A stretch of 64,000 bases of DNA from Amblyornis subalaris (Eukaryota > Chordata > Aves > Passeriformes > Ptilonorhynchidae), in NCBI GenBank assembly GCA_018881555.1, contig JACAXG010000105.1, forward strand, positions 2,968,963-3,032,962. The letters are read 5' to 3'. A program made the translations under genes and the position numbers. Positions 23,227 through 35,740 of the stretch are shown piece by piece (the first letter of the stretch is position 1; every line of letters begins with the position of its first letter). Below the pieces are notes generated by a model. It was not told where the DNA came from. It saw nothing but the letters and a program-made list of their open reading frames with translations, and made no database searches.

Positions 23227-24091
23227 TGTGAGAGACTGAAATGCTAAAGGTTAATGACTCAAACAGTTGGCCATTTGCAAAAGCAGCAGGTGCTTTGCTG
23301 AGGCCAGGATTGCACCCCCCAACCAAAGGGGGAAAGGAGGAGAGTTTTTGTGTGTGTGGTGGCAGAATTTCTGTTCCACATAAGACATAAGTTTAGCAAC
23401 AAGCTGGAGTTTGAGCCAGATAAAGGAAAAGGCCAATAAGAAAGAGATCCTGCTATGTGTGATAATGCTTTTTATTTCGCCAATGTCCTTGCTTACACAA
23501 CTGGCTCAGGTGTAAAACTCCCCTCCAGGGACATTCACACATAGGCTGAAGGTATTCATTCCTTCTGATGGGTCATAAATGGCTCAACTACATTGGCATG
23601 AGAAACAGCTGTCATGTCTTAGAAGGGGTCATAAGCCTTCAAAAAAACCCCAAAGCACTCCCAGACTCTTCCTAGGGCCTTCCACCAGAGGACTGTGCAT
23701 GATCCATAGTGTTGCAACAGATCCACAGTGTTGCATCAGACAGTGNAAAACTTCCAGACCCAGGGAAGGTACCTGGGCGTTCCCCCCAAACCTGAATGTG
23801 TAATAACACATTGAACTCTATGTTTTTTGGGCTTCCCCCACTCCTGACTGATCAAGACTGCAACCATGACATAAACCAAGCAAAAATCAAGTCTCATTGC
23901 TGTATCCACAGGTGGTGATATATTTCCTCTCTACTGTCTACTCTCATCCTTCCTCTTTCTTTCTTTTCCTTGTATATTTCCTTAAGTGATATCTTTATAC
24001 TTTTATATTGTTATATTACTACAGATAATAATCAAAATGGCTACATCCCTTCTTTCCATTGCAACCAAATTATTCTAAAATAAACCATACA
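23227..24091 (+). mobile_element. Interspersed repeat 'family X', copy A, class undetermined
   Basis: This stretch matches the reverse complement of 48168-48962 over most of its length. Shared landmarks in order are TGTGAGAGACTGAAATGC, GTTAATGACTCAAACAGTTGG, AAAGCAGCAGGTGCTTTGC, AAGGTATTCAT, GGGGTCATAA, CCTTCCACCAGAGGA, TGTAAAACT-like and CAAAATGGCTACAT, ending near an AATAAA (24078-24083). Copy A has an extra segment of about 100 bp (about 23880-23990) missing from copy B. The outer ends look like TG...CA, as in an LTR, but I find no target-site duplication, and an AATAAA only about 10 bp from the end is odd for an LTR. Right after the end comes an AT microsatellite. It could equally be a non-autonomous retroposon with a microsatellite tail. 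Orientation is given for the reading with AATAAA at the 3' end. Confidence 0.75.
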
Positions 24092-24118
24092 TATATATAT
24101 CTATATATATTTATAAAC
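24089..24118. repeat. AT-rich microsatellite at the end of family X copy A
   Basis: An acatatatatatctatatatattta run directly follows the AATAAA end of family X copy A. The other copy (48168) also touches an AT-rich microsatellite at the same end, so the tract may belong to the element's 3' tail. Confidence 0.75.
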
Positions 24119-25401
24119 ACTGGTCATTCAGTGTCATTTCACTCTAATCTGCCCCAAGAGATCTATTAACAAGAACCTCAGTTACCCTTGCATTCAGGGG
24201 TGGGTTGTATCATACCTCTAGGCAACAAATTAAGCAGTCATTCAGACAACATATTTCTGCCACCAGTGAATTTATAACACTGTTAGCTAATATCCAACAG
24301 TCCTCAAACAGATCAAGAATTTAATAACTGGATGAATATCTGAAATCAGATATTGTATGAAGTAAAATAAGTTTGGATAATTATCACTGAATTTACAAAT
24401 ATTTCACTCATAACACACTTAGACTCAGATTTTTACAATTATTTGTTCCCAACATTGAAAAAAAGTTGCTTTTCTATCTGAAAAAAGGTCCTAAAATACA
24501 AGATAAAAAAATTCCTGATAAAATTTAAAACACCGTTACATATTTGAGATTCTTTAGAATGGGGGATGTTATTTGCAGTTCANTTATTGTGAGGAATTAT
24601 GCATCTTTCTCATGGACCTGCTTCTGATGTTTTAGAGTTTATTTCTGAAAATCTCTTTCTAGCAAGAGTCCCAAGGCTCAAATAGCTTTCATTTATTCTG
24701 TGCAAAGTGAATTTTAAATTTTATCAGATAAAGAATTGTGTCATTGAATACTCACTTTGCTCTGGTTAAAGTCAAGTCATAGACATAAAAGCTTGGCTTC
24801 TGATTACTTCACTGGAGTGCTGGATGGTTTAAGGGTGCAATTCAAATTTTGACATCTGGAAAGGAAAGCATTTATGCAAAGAAAACTTCTATAAAACAAA
24901 GAGAAAAACTATATCAAGTGCTAGAGGAGGAGACAAGGATTATAATCTTTCCCATGAGCCAGTCATTATTTACAGTTAGCCATGGGATACACTTGGCAAA
25001 ACTCCCTAGGTCTCCATTTTGATGTTGTAGTGCATACAAACAGCCTTTAACTGGCTTCCTCTGAATCCGCTGGAACATAGGTTTAGCTGTAATGTAAAAA
25101 AGAAATCATGCATGGACAACATAATGAATTAATCATTAGAACTCCGTATCATACTATAAAAGTTATCTCTTTCTCTGTGCTCTGCACTGTAAACATAAGT
25201 ATAGTAAGTAAGTAAGATGACTGTTCATAATGTGACACTATAATACTTTCAAGATTCCTCTGGAAAATCTATTAAATTATTTCCCTTTGGAAAATCTATC
25301 AATTATTTCCCATGGCAAGAAGGAATGGAGTGCTAATGTCAGTACATTAAACTTACAGTTAAAAAAACCTCCACAGATATTAAGATGCTACACTAACCAT
25401 A
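24119..25401. other. AT-rich spacer, no gene seen
   Basis: No gene or repeat recognised apart from a short (gtaa)n-like run near 25203. It ends at the target-site duplication ccata of the next LTR. Confidence 0.65.
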
Positions 25402-26101
25402 TGTCCTGGGTTAGTTACATATTCTATTACCACCCACAAAAGCTGGATAAATTTCATAATTACCTACCTGGGACTCCTTATCTCAACTGAGATAAGCACT
25501 CCAACCGACAGGAAGCACTACCCACCCTGGTTATCTGATCTCAGCTAATGGCCCATTAGCACCACCCAGCTGATTATCTGATCTCAGCTAATGGCCCATT
25601 AGCACCACCCAGCCTGACTAATTAGCCCGAACCCCTCCGGAACACTTCGAAGGACCCTAGGACTCCTCCNAGCTCATTACCGAAGCAACCAATAGAACAT
25701 CGGGAAGATCCTCTTCCATTGTGAAAGTCCCCGCCCCTGGGGGAGGTGCCAGCCAAGAAGCACAGCATAAAACAAGGGTTTTGGATGGCAGAAGATACCC
25801 TCGACTTGACGGGACTCCACTCCTTGGAATTGGATTCAGCTAGCTACTCCACTCCACTACTGGGACTGGATTACCAGGCCTTCCTGCAGGACCAGTGCCT
25901 CACTGGACTGCACAGCTGCCACCCAGGTTAACAGGGTATCAGGTTGTACCATGACTCTGTCGGTTTGTTTAAGTCCGTGTTTCTGTATTACTGCATTTAT
26001 TTTAACTTTTTTTTATTAAAATTGTAATTTTGACCTAACATCTTTCGAGGTATTCGGTGTGGAGTTAAGAAACCCTGCTGCTTTACAGCCAAACCAGCAC
26101 A
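25402..26101 (+). mobile_element. Solo LTR, family T copy 1 (700 bp)
   Basis: It starts TGTCCTGGGTTAG, ends CAAACCAGCACA, and is flanked by a perfect 5-bp duplication ccata (25397-25401 and 26102-26106). Promoter-type elements occur in order: a CCAAT box (25689-25693), a CCCCGCCCC box near 25731, a TATA-like cataaaac (25766-25773), and ATTAAA (26015-26020) as polyadenylation signal. The U3 part holds a tandem duplication of 43-bp period (25531-25612). It is closest to copy 4 (62704); both share an internal segment absent from copies 2 and 3. The gene-like frame from 25746 (61 codons) crosses R/U5 and is not a protein gene. No proviral interior remains. Confidence 0.96.
25531..25612. repeat. 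Tandem duplication inside LTR T copy 1
   Basis: A 39-bp unit starting ttatctgatctcagctaatg is present at 25531-25569 and again at 25574-25612 (period 43), with no differences seen by eye. LTR copy 4 has a single unit. Copy 3 has a more diverged double version (about 45380-45445). U3 direct repeats are typical of retroviral enhancers. Confidence 0.9.
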
Positions 26102-29100
26102 CCATACATGGCTGGGTTTGAGTTTCTGTTACCANTGTGGTGTTTCACTAAAAATGTCTTTTAACAAGGAAAAAAACCCCAAACCCTCCATAAAGAATTT
26201 AGTTTCTCTTAGATTCTTAGCTACAAGGGGGGATTCTTCCAATATAACTTTGCTGTGTACCTAGTATGTTATTTTATGCATGCAGAAAGAGAGGCATCCC
26301 TGTGGAATCACTGACTCCTAGTATTCTAGGCCTTTCTTTAAGATAATTGTCTAGTCACTGCCTATGGAGAGAGTGCACAGACTCCCACTGAAATTATTGT
26401 CTCATCTAATTTTAAATGTCTGTAGTTCTCTATGTGAGCTAGTCATATATCTCGTGGTGATCCTGGAAATTCAAACACTTAGGGAGACACTTAAATCTAG
26501 GTGTCATGACCTGGAACTGAATTCTAGCAAGAGATCATGTTTACATTGCTAAACCACAGATGATTAGGAAGAGAGAGCATAATGAGAGATCAAAAATGAA
26601 AGAGAGAAAAGAAAATCAATCTGCAGCTTCCTCATTAATTATCACATTATATGCAGGCTTGAACTTCAGTAGTTCAGAGCTTCTCTCTTACCAAGAGAGG
26701 AGGTTTCTCTCAAAAAAGAGAGGACTCGTAAGAAGACTTCTGTTGATGTTCTGCAAGGATTGGACCAGACCATATGCTGTTCAATTTCTTTATCAAATTT
26801 TTGAAAGTAAACTTAAAATCACTACTAATATAAACATGTCTTGTGATCATGGCAGCAGAATAATTTGGGATTTTTGATTGGAAGAATGACTGCAGCATAT
26901 AAAAAAAGAAAACACTGAAATGCTGCAAGATATAGCTAGACTGCATTTAGAAACCAGAAAAGAAACTAAGGATACCAGACGACCATATCTGGAAACTAGT
27001 GACTCTAATGAAGAACGTAGTCTCAGTTCCCAATACGATGCTGCGGTAGAAGAGAGAATGAAGACTTTTAAGTGATAGAAAGAGGTTTAAAAGGGAAGGT
27101 GTATAAAGATGATTTCATCTAACTGCAGTATTTTTTCTGATACTAGAAGATTGTGTGAATTTCTAGTATTCTCAATTTTAAGATGAATTATAAAAACTGA
27201 AGAAGAATAAAAAAAGTTCATTAAAGGGTTTAAAAAGTTGGATACCCTTGAGACTTAAGTAGCTTGATTTTATAATGTATCAAAAAGAAGATGGAATTAT
27301 TATTATTTTACAATTTTTGTATAAGTATCTTCATAGATGAAAAATGTCAGTTACTAAATTCATAAAGCTGTAATAAGAACCAGTGACTGGATCATGAAAA
27401 CACACACATTTGAATTTGAAAATTAAATTATCCTCTTTATTTGAAAAGGTGATTAAGTCCTGGAACCAACTGTCAAATGAATTGGTAGAGTATCCATCTC
27501 TTAGTATGCTAGGTTTGAGACTGAGTGCCATACAGAACAATATGCTTTACTGAAATTCAAGTTATGCTGTAATTAGCACATAAATCATCAGGCTTGATAC
27601 AAAGATAACTGGATGAAATGCAACACCAGCGGAAAATAAGAGGTCACAGTAGTTATTTAATTGTCTCTCCCGACCTTAATTTCTAAGAAACTATTAGATA
27701 TTGTAATGGGTCACACTGCCAGCTGTCAAAAATTGGAAATAGAGCTCCTGATTTGAGCTATTTCTGGAATATTAATAATATAATTTTTCCTCTTGTTAAA
27801 TACACTGAGTACATTACTAGAGCTACCATTGATAAACAGTTCACTGGAAATCTCTTCAGGTTTTGAGTGTAATGATAAATTTGTTTTCAGTTAATGTGCT
27901 GATGAAGCATTTAGTTTTGCTTTCAGTTATTGAAACAATACTTGAAAAGTATATTGAAAATATACTTTTGTAACATTGTTACACTTAAGTAGCATTGACA
28001 AGATATATCATGAAAAGTCTGCCTCAAATCCAATTGTTTCTTTTCCTAAAATACTTTCTGAAATAGAACCTAACTAAATGTATTCAACATTAGTCACTAA
28101 AATTAGAAGAAATTAAACTGAATGAGACCATGTCATTAAGTCAAATGATATCAGCTCTAGTCCCTCCGAAATTTTTCACATGATGCTTGTAATCTGTGCC
28201 CATATCCCTAACTGTTTTTTAAAAAATTAAATGCATAGGAGAGAAACTTGAAAGTCAAAGGTATCTGTCTTATTTCAGTAACAGAGTTAAATTAATGTTG
28301 CATAAGAAGGAATATTGGCTTTATAGGNAGAGCAGGAATCAAGAGGGTTTAGCGGGTTTTAATTCATGTCCCACTGGTACTGTGTGTCTTGGCATCTAAT
28401 CATAATGCTGTAGAGAAGCAAGAGTTTGGTTCCAGTGATATAGGTCGGTTAAAGAGACTTTTACATAATTTGATCTAAAATGAAGCAGCTATGTATTCAA
28501 TTTCTTAATAAAGGATCTGTCCCAAATCTGAGGTGTGGATTGAAGATTTTAAAGATTTTAAAGATTATATGTTTCATAATCTGCAGAGTTGTGCATAGTG
28601 TCTGGCAGACTCTAAAGGAAGCTCTGTTCATTGTAGGGACTCTAGAGGCTTATCTCCCTCCAGCAAAGGAGAATACACAAAAAGTGAAAGAGAACCAAGT
28701 CATAAAAATGACTGAACTCCTTCTCTGTGTGCAAGAAAATCATATTCTTGTCATCCAGCATATTGACCTTATATCGAGCTCAAATTCAGATCTGTTCTCA
28801 AGTATAGAGTTACTTCCCATTTGCCTTAGACACAAATTTGAGACCAGCCAATTTGGGTGGGACCAAGTGACCCTCTGTACTGTAGGGATGAGCCACATAT
28901 CTGATGTTTATTTTAGCAACCACCTACATCCACTGCCCTTCCAAGAGGGCTGCCAGTCTTGCCTGTGGTGAGAACAGTAGGGATCTGAAGGCTTCCTGAG
29001 TAGACTGCCTCAGACTGGGGTGGACCTGGCAGCTGAAGGTGGTGGCAACTTATGGGAAGCACTTGGTATGTCAGATTGTTAGGGAATGCAACAAGTGTTG

Positions 29101-30779
29101 GGTCTGCTACTGGGTGAATATAACACAACTGATGTCCTCTTTTAAAGTAGTATAAAAAGTGCTCTGATGTATTTATATGTCAGGAGAGAACTAGATGGAA
29201 AAATAATCACTCATTTCTCCTAAATCAAAGCCAGTCAACTTTGTAACATGTAAAGCTATGTTGAAATGCATTTTGAGAGAATCCAAAAACTAAACCACTT
29301 GCTGTTCTTCACAGATGTTTCGAGAGAAAGATGTATGTAGGAGTTTCACATAGTATTTAAGGAAGAACCAAGATCCATTCACCTTGGCAAGAGTTTCACA
29401 AATTATGGATTTACTTGATGTTAAAGTGAAATGTGTGAGGTATAAGCAAACCAAAACTGAATGATAATTCTGGACCAAATCTCACTTCAATTGAAATTAC
29501 CTACTTGGTGAGAATTCTGACTGAGACCACTGCTACTGTAAGAATAATTGATAGACCACCTGAAAGAAATTGTTTACCTTGTTCCAGTTTCTATTAAACA
29601 TACACACAAAACTCTGCCAAGCTGGCATCTTAGTAGGCACTTTCAAAGATAACGTCAAGAGCTGAAAGTGAAAAGGGATTGAATTACCCAAAGCAAATAT
29701 AAATAGGCATATGGTCAGACAAGTAGCAAACAATTTTATACAGCAACTTGCCTGAACTAAAAAAAATATCTAAGGAAAACTAGTCCTCCAGATCTCAGTC
29801 AAGAGCAGTGAAAAAATTGTATGTAGTCTGGAATAATGGTGGATTTGGTTGCTGTTTTCTGAGCAAAGATTTAGGTTACTTTCAGCAAGATAGAAGTGTT
29901 ACTCTTCTGTCATTTTCTTCAATGGAAACTGGGCTTTTGAACTATGTTTGAAATACAANTTGTGGGTTAAAAACAATAAAAAGATATGGGGAAGAAGCTC
30001 TTGGTCACTGCTGAGAAGGGCCCTAAACAAATCAGCTCACTAGAAATAAGATGTATTTCTATAGTTAACATTATTGGTGACACAACAATAAGGTTTTAAA
30101 NTCAGTTGAGAAGAATGTTTCAAGAGTGTAAGCACTGCATGTTGTGTGTAGTCAGCAGAGGAACTGGTTAGAACTGAATAATGAAATATTCCATTAAAGT
30201 NATTTGAATGACAACCCTCAGATGGTATAAGGAAGCAGGTGATACAAATGCTCAAACCCCAATTTTCAGTTTAGGAATAATTTCTGCTTCTCAGTGTTTT
30301 GTTATCTTTATTCCAGTTGGTCCCTGGAAAAAAAAAAAACAAAACAAGACAAAACACCCCCCCTCCCCCCAAAAAAAAAAAACCAAACAACAAAACCAAA
30401 ACCTTAAAGATCACCTTAGGCTTTAAAAAACAAGAACAGCATTATTTTTTGAAAACGAACTTAAATTATCATATCAACTGTAACACATACATAAATCAGA
30501 ATAATTCCATTCTGCTTAAATCAGAAATAGGAAACCACAAAACCTCTGTTTTGACCTTATCAAAATTCTTCATTTCCCTCAAGTGTTTTACTGCCATAAA
30601 AATTTATTAAAATTGACATATTCTTGCAGAATATGTAGATTTTGACAAAACTGGCCTTATTTCTAGATGGAAGGAAAGGTCGCAGGGCAATTTTTTACAG
30701 TACTAGTGAGAAGTACTGTANCTTGTATACAGTGCATATATCTTGAGGTACTCCATGCCATATAAGNAATCCTGGATCC
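26102..30779. other. AT-rich spacer, no recognised gene
   Basis: It contains the longest open frame of the window (28480-28971, plus, 163 codons), which I do not recognise and regard as probable chance (see findings). A pyrimidine/purine low-complexity tract at 30329-30392 alternates A runs with a C-rich core. No RNA gene or recent transposon was seen. Confidence 0.6.
30329..30392. repeat. Low-complexity A-rich/C-rich tract
   Basis: Runs of A (12 or more) surround a run of C interrupted by one T, followed by (aac)n-like sequence. It is simple sequence, possibly the tail of an old retroposon, but nothing identifiable lies upstream. Confidence 0.8.
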
Positions 30780-31678
30780 GGCACGATCCTGGATACAACA
30801 AAGTGCTTTCCACTGTAAGTAAAGATCAGGTTCATGATCACCTGAGGAATCTGAATGTACGTTAAGTCTGTGGTACTCCATGAGATGCATCCCAGAGTCC
30901 TGAGGGAATTGGCTGATGTAGTTGCCAAATCACTCTCCACGATATTTGANGAGCCATGTCAGTCAGGCACAGCTCCTGCTGAGAAGGGGTTGGTGGAAGC
31001 TGGTGGATGGGGGTGCTGAAGGATGAGAGGCTGGACATGACCTGGCCATATGCACTTGCAGCACAGAAAGCCAATCGTGTCCTGGGCTGCATCCAAAACA
31101 GCGTGGTCAGCAGGCGAGGGAGGGAATTCTGCCCTCTGCTTCTCTCTGGTGAGACCCTTTCTGCAGTGCTGCATCCAGTTCTGGGGTCCNCAGCACAGGA
31201 AGGACATGAACCTGTTGGACCACGTCCAAAGGAGGCCACCCAGATGATTAGAAGGATGGAGTACGTCTGCCGCGACGAAAGGCTAAGAGAATTGGGATTG
31301 TTTGGCCTGGAGAAAGGAAGACTTTGGGGTGACCTAACTGCAGTCTTCCAGAACCTGAAAAGAGCCTACAGGAAAGATGGAGAGAGACTGTATAAGGGCA
31401 TGTAGTGACAGGACAACAGGGAATGACTTCTGACTGAAGGACACTAGGTTTAAATTAGATATTAGAAAGAGATTCTTTACTGTGAGGGTGGAGAGGCACT
31501 GGAACAGGTTTCCCAGAGAAGTTGTGGATACCCCATCCCTGGAAGTGTTCAAGGCCCGGCTGGATGGGGCTTTGAGCTATCTGGTCTAGTGGAAGGTGTC
31601 CCTGCCCACAGTAGGGGGATTGAAACGATATAATTTTAAGATCTCTTCCAACCCAAGCCATTCTATGATCCTATGATT
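30780..31678 (+). mobile_element. CR1 LINE, 5'-truncated with internal deletion
   Basis: The 3' end is typical CR1: ggaagtgttcaaggcc, gtgtccctgcccacag, ctcttccaaccc, then ccattctatgatcctatgatt. The 5' part (about 30830-30985) encodes the start of the reverse transcriptase domain; from the atg at 30885 it reads MHPRVLRELADVVAKSLS. At about 30985 it jumps to the far C-terminal part of ORF2 (GVL.DERLDM, about 31007), skipping most of the polymerase including the catalytic region. The C-terminal part (31007-31405) stays readable but shifts frame at about 31150 and back by about 31240. The upstream boundary is approximate. A dead, non-autonomous copy. Confidence 0.9.
30830..31600 (+). pseudogene. 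CR1 ORF2 (reverse transcriptase) remnant
   Basis: Three pieces of CR1 ORF2 can be read. Piece 1, in the frame of the atg at 30885, covers the region just before the polymerase core. Piece 2, from 31007, has LDMTWPYALAAQKANRVLGC and ends near 31145. Piece 3, in another frame (about 31150-31240), reads LVRPFLQCCIQFWG and LDHVQRR, after which the first frame resumes with DERLRELGLFGLEK and a stop at 31403. The polymerase active-site region is missing because of the internal deletion at about 30985. It cannot make an active enzyme. Confidence 0.88.
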
Positions 31679-33227
31679 GTACTATCCTTTGCTGTAGTGT
31701 GCCCTACTCATTNGGTGACAGGACAGAGGGCAATGAAGCCACAGCTTTATGTTTTTAACCCATTCTTTCCACCTTTTGTATGAATATGCTGCAACTGTTG
31801 ATGCTAATACAACTCAGATGCTTCATCCTGAATCTTTGCCTTTTTTTCAAAGGAAAGGCACTAACATCTTGGGATTTTTATTCTATAAATCATTACAGTT
31901 GGAAAAGTTTTCCTTCCTAATTTGGACTGTAGAACATGTTTGCCCAACTATATCCAGCCACATGGAGTCACTAACTTGTGTGTACAGCCACACTATTTTT
32001 TTCCCCAGGATGGTAGGGCATTAGCCTCATAGCAATAAAATAAGTCTTTTTTTCCCCCTTATTATTAAATTAACTTAAAATTCTTAGAATCGCTTGTCCA
32101 TTTAGCATTCCCCCAATCCTTGTTTCAAATCATACTTAGTTGACAATGGGTTCATGTTTTCTTATATATTATTGCTAAAAATATCAGAGAGCATAGGGCC
32201 CAAAACCAGTTCCTGAACAATTCACTGTGAGCACATACATGAAATATTGGTTCAAAATTGCATTTTCTCATGTATTGTAATAGCTAGCACAAATTTAATA
32301 TGCTTAAATTTTGTATTGGCTTTTATGTTGTGTGGGACTAAGTAAACTTGCAGAAATACCTAAATATACTAGCACAATACTGTGATATTTATGATTTGTT
32401 TTTCAAAATTAGATTCCCGTAGTAGCCGAACAGATAGTTTCTGTTTTGACCATGGAACTCATGTTTATTATTTAAATATGTTGTTCTATTATCCAAACTA
32501 AATACAATAAGACTTTTCCATCAGGACAAAACACATCCTCAGAAGACCTTCCAGTCTTCATTCTTAATGCCAAAATATGTTGAGAACCTAGACTGCCTAA
32601 ATTTTTGTTACAGAATCGCTCCCATTTATCCCCTCCCTTCTCATAGTGAGAGGACACACTGTGAAGTAAATAGAACTTAATAGAGTGATACGTTGGCAAT
32701 GAAAATTGGTGAATAATTGCAGAGCACTGATGCTATTATCTCTCATACAGTACTAGCAATAGCTTTCAGCGTCACAGCATTTTTTCGGAGCAAAAGATTT
32801 TGTGTTTTGCAGAAAGTGGTATTTTGTTTTTGAGATGTAATTATGTCTCATCATTCACTGTTCTAGGGAGAAAACTCTAGCATACTAACATCTGAGTCGT
32901 ATCTGTAGCCTTTATCATATTAGTTTTGTTGAATAATTTCTCTTACATTTTGCCAAGGAAATACATTATCATTTGACATCTCGTGAGAGTAATGGAGAAG
33001 GAAGTAAGTATTTTAGTATTTTAAAAGTATTTGGATAACCAAATAGGATTTTAAAAATTAGATAAATTTTAGGAAGTGTTGGGTAGCCAGTAAGAGATGG
33101 TGAGAGGAATGATACTGGCCTATAAAGANACTTACAAATAATTAAAATAATGTATTTAATAGCACTTTTTTCCTTATGAATATATTCTCACATTCTTTCC
33201 AATATCACATGTAAAGAACTACTCTTC
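31679..33227. other. AT-rich spacer, no gene seen
   Basis: No gene or mobile element recognised. It ends at the target-site duplication tcttc of the next LTR. Confidence 0.65.
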
Positions 33228-33901
33228 TGTCCTGGGTTAACCAAAAAAGGATGTATTCTATCACCACCCACAGAATTCCTTGATAAGCTGGGTTGTTTAC
33301 AGTTAGGTGGTTACACACCTGGTCCCTGAGGCTATGCAGATCATGTGAAGTGGGGTGGTACTTCTTATCTCAACTGTGATTACTATCCCGGCCGACAGCA
33401 AGCACCACCCATCCTGAGTGGATTATCTCTGCTAATGGCGCATTAGCGAACTGGATAAGCCCCGACGAATAGAATGTCAGAAACATCTCACTCCATTGTG
33501 GAAATCCCCACCCTTGGAGGAGACACCAGCTAGGAAACACCACATAAAAATAGGCTTGAGGATTGAGAGAGGATGGGTTACCCAGAGGACTAGATCCTTC
33601 ATCACCACTGGACAACCAGAGGACGGGACCAACAACCACTGGATACTCAGTGGACCAGGCCTTTCTANGGGACTACTGCTTTCAACAGCACTGCAACCAC
33701 TGGACAACCAGAGTTCCAGACCTTCAACAGGACTGCAACCACTGCCACACTGTACCATGACTCTGTCGGTTTAGGCCAGTGTTTCTGTATTACTGCATTC
33801 ACTATAACTTTTCTATTAAAATTGTAACTCTGATCTAAATTTCTCTCAAGGTATTTGTGTGGGGTTAATTTCCCCGGTTGGTTTACAATTAAACCAGTAC
33901 A
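33228..33901 (+). mobile_element. Solo LTR, family T copy 2 (674 bp)
   Basis: It starts TGTCCTGGGTTAACC, ends TTAAACCAGTACA, and is flanked by a perfect 5-bp duplication tcttc (33223-33227 and 33902-33906). A TATA-like cataaaaata is at 33543-33552 and ATTAAA at 33815-33820. With copy 3 it shares the U3 segment cctg(c/g)tccctgaggctatgc, absent from copies 1 and 4. It lacks the CCAAT box of the other copies (the site reads cgaatag), through a deletion in U3. Repeated ccactggacaacc units lie in the R region at about 33600-33720. No internal retroviral sequence is present. Confidence 0.96.
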
Positions 33902-35202
33902 TCTTCATTTTGTTCTGAAAATAATTTAGTAATTGTAAAGGGTCACAGGGCGACCAGATAAACCAGATAAACCTAGTAAAGGATTGACCACCTCTTCAGC
34001 AGCCTACAGGATGCAAAGAGCTTTTCAGGAAGGACAGCAATACTATCAAAATTACTTTCTTGGATCAGGATGGTCACTTAGCAGAAATCTTTGTAAATTT
34101 TCCCAGAGACTTCTGAAAGTCCTTATCTGAGAAGTTTTACTTTTTACAATAACTGGTGGAAGTTTTGCATACCTAATTAGCTGACCAATTGCACCACTGA
34201 ATTGCGTTTGTAAAAGATCTTGTTAATTGACACTTCCTCATTCTGATCACTCATATTCTATAATCTGTGGTTTCCTTCTTGTTGTTTTAAATGTTGAAAA
34301 TGGTATTAATGAGTAGTGTTACATTGATCAGCTCTGGAAATGAGACTCCTCTATCTCAGATACTTGTTTTGATGGGCCTTACTCTGCCAGTCATGTACAG
34401 TGTGGAATTAGTCTGAACATGGACATGCACAGGAGGCACAAAGCAGGACTTCTGAAGAGTGACATTAAACCAACTTGACAGTTGGGGTTTTTTTACCTGC
34501 ATATATTTGGTAGCTTTTCTACTGGGTATTAGTTGTACAAATATATCAAGTACTAACCTATACAGGAACACCACCACAGTATTTCTTCACTGTATGATTC
34601 ATGGCACCTACAAAAAGAAGCTAAGGAATCATAAATTTCTAGCTGGGATTTGAGCCAAGGCAAAAACAGGAGGCTTAGCTGATGAGAAGAAGGATTTAGA
34701 ATTCTTGTCCAACAATAATTAATTATGAGTTTCTTTTAGTTCAGCAGGCAGTGGATCAGGACCTGTCAGACAGAAGGGAATTATTTTAACTCTGCCAGTC
34801 AATGGCAGAATCTTAGAAAGGAGTTTTCACAATAAAGAAAAAACTTTGATTATCATTCAAGAGAAAAACATCACAGATCAAGAATAGCTGTTTNCCTGTT
34901 ATCTTCCCTGTGCAAACTTCTAACAGGAAAGCACTGTATTTTGTTATAAAGAAATCTGTGGCTTAAATTACTTTAAATCACTCACTTTTACTGCCTTCAG
35001 ACTTACCATGAATGAAGACAAATTGAAAAACAGAATAAGTAGAGAAAAATGACTGATGAAACTAATGAAGTTTATCTTCTTATAAATCTATGTCCTGAAG
35101 TTACAATTTCTAAAAATATGTGAGCTCTGGACTAAACCTTGTACTATGTGTGGACTGTTCATACATGTTTTGTGGTGTGGATACTGTGGTTTCCACTAAG
35201 AA

Positions 35203-35336
35203 CCCTGGAAGTGTTCAAGGCCATGTTGGATGGGGTTTTGAGCAACTTGCTCAAGTGAAAAGGGTCCCTACCCATGGCAGGAGTGTTGGAACTGGATGAT
35301 CTTTAAGGTCCTTTCCAAAACAAACCATTCTATGAC
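35203..35336 (+). mobile_element. CR1 LINE 3'-end fragment
   Basis: It begins cctggaagtgttcaaggcc, passes through ggggttttgagcaactt and tccctacccatggcagga, and ends with tcctttccaaaacaaacca and ttctatga. This matches the last part of CR1 ORF2 and its 3' untranslated end. It is a 5'-truncated, moderately diverged copy. Confidence 0.9.
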
Positions 35337-35722
35337 ATCAACAACCAAATTCAGATAAACTGTCATATAATTTCAGATCATAATGTTTCTAGTTAATCAA
35401 AATTGCCTGTATTGCAGAAAATACATCCTTGAAATATGTCCAACTAGATAGTAACAGAACTGGGCTTATATTGGTGCCATGTGTCTGATTTATGGACCAG
35501 ATGCTAAAATAATAAGACAGGGAAGTAAACATATTTGTCAAAAATTATAAAGCCTTTTCTATGCTATTGATTTTTTTTCAATATGTTTTGAAAATAAAAT
35601 CGTTCATAATGGTGATGATAGAAAGCACTCCTTTCATTCTAACAAAACGCCTGCAGAAAAGATAGGCAAAAACTGTACTAGTGTACTTGGCAATCCACCA
35701 TTCCACATGTGTTCTGAAGCAG

Positions 35723-35740
35723 ATTTAATTTAAATTAAAT
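35723..35740. repeat. 18-bp perfect AT palindrome
   Basis: The sequence atttaatttaaattaaat equals its own reverse complement. In AT-rich DNA such palindromes arise by chance now and then, and nothing nearby gives it a role. Confidence 0.7.

Noticed and set aside
31007..31405. 132-codon frame as a possible host gene
   Set aside because: It is the C-terminal part of CR1 ORF2 with frame shifts; listed as a pseudogene instead.
26102..33227. A full provirus between LTR T copies 1 and 2
   Set aside because: The two LTRs have different target duplications (ccata and tcttc), and no gag, pol, primer-binding site or polypurine tract lies between; a CR1 does.
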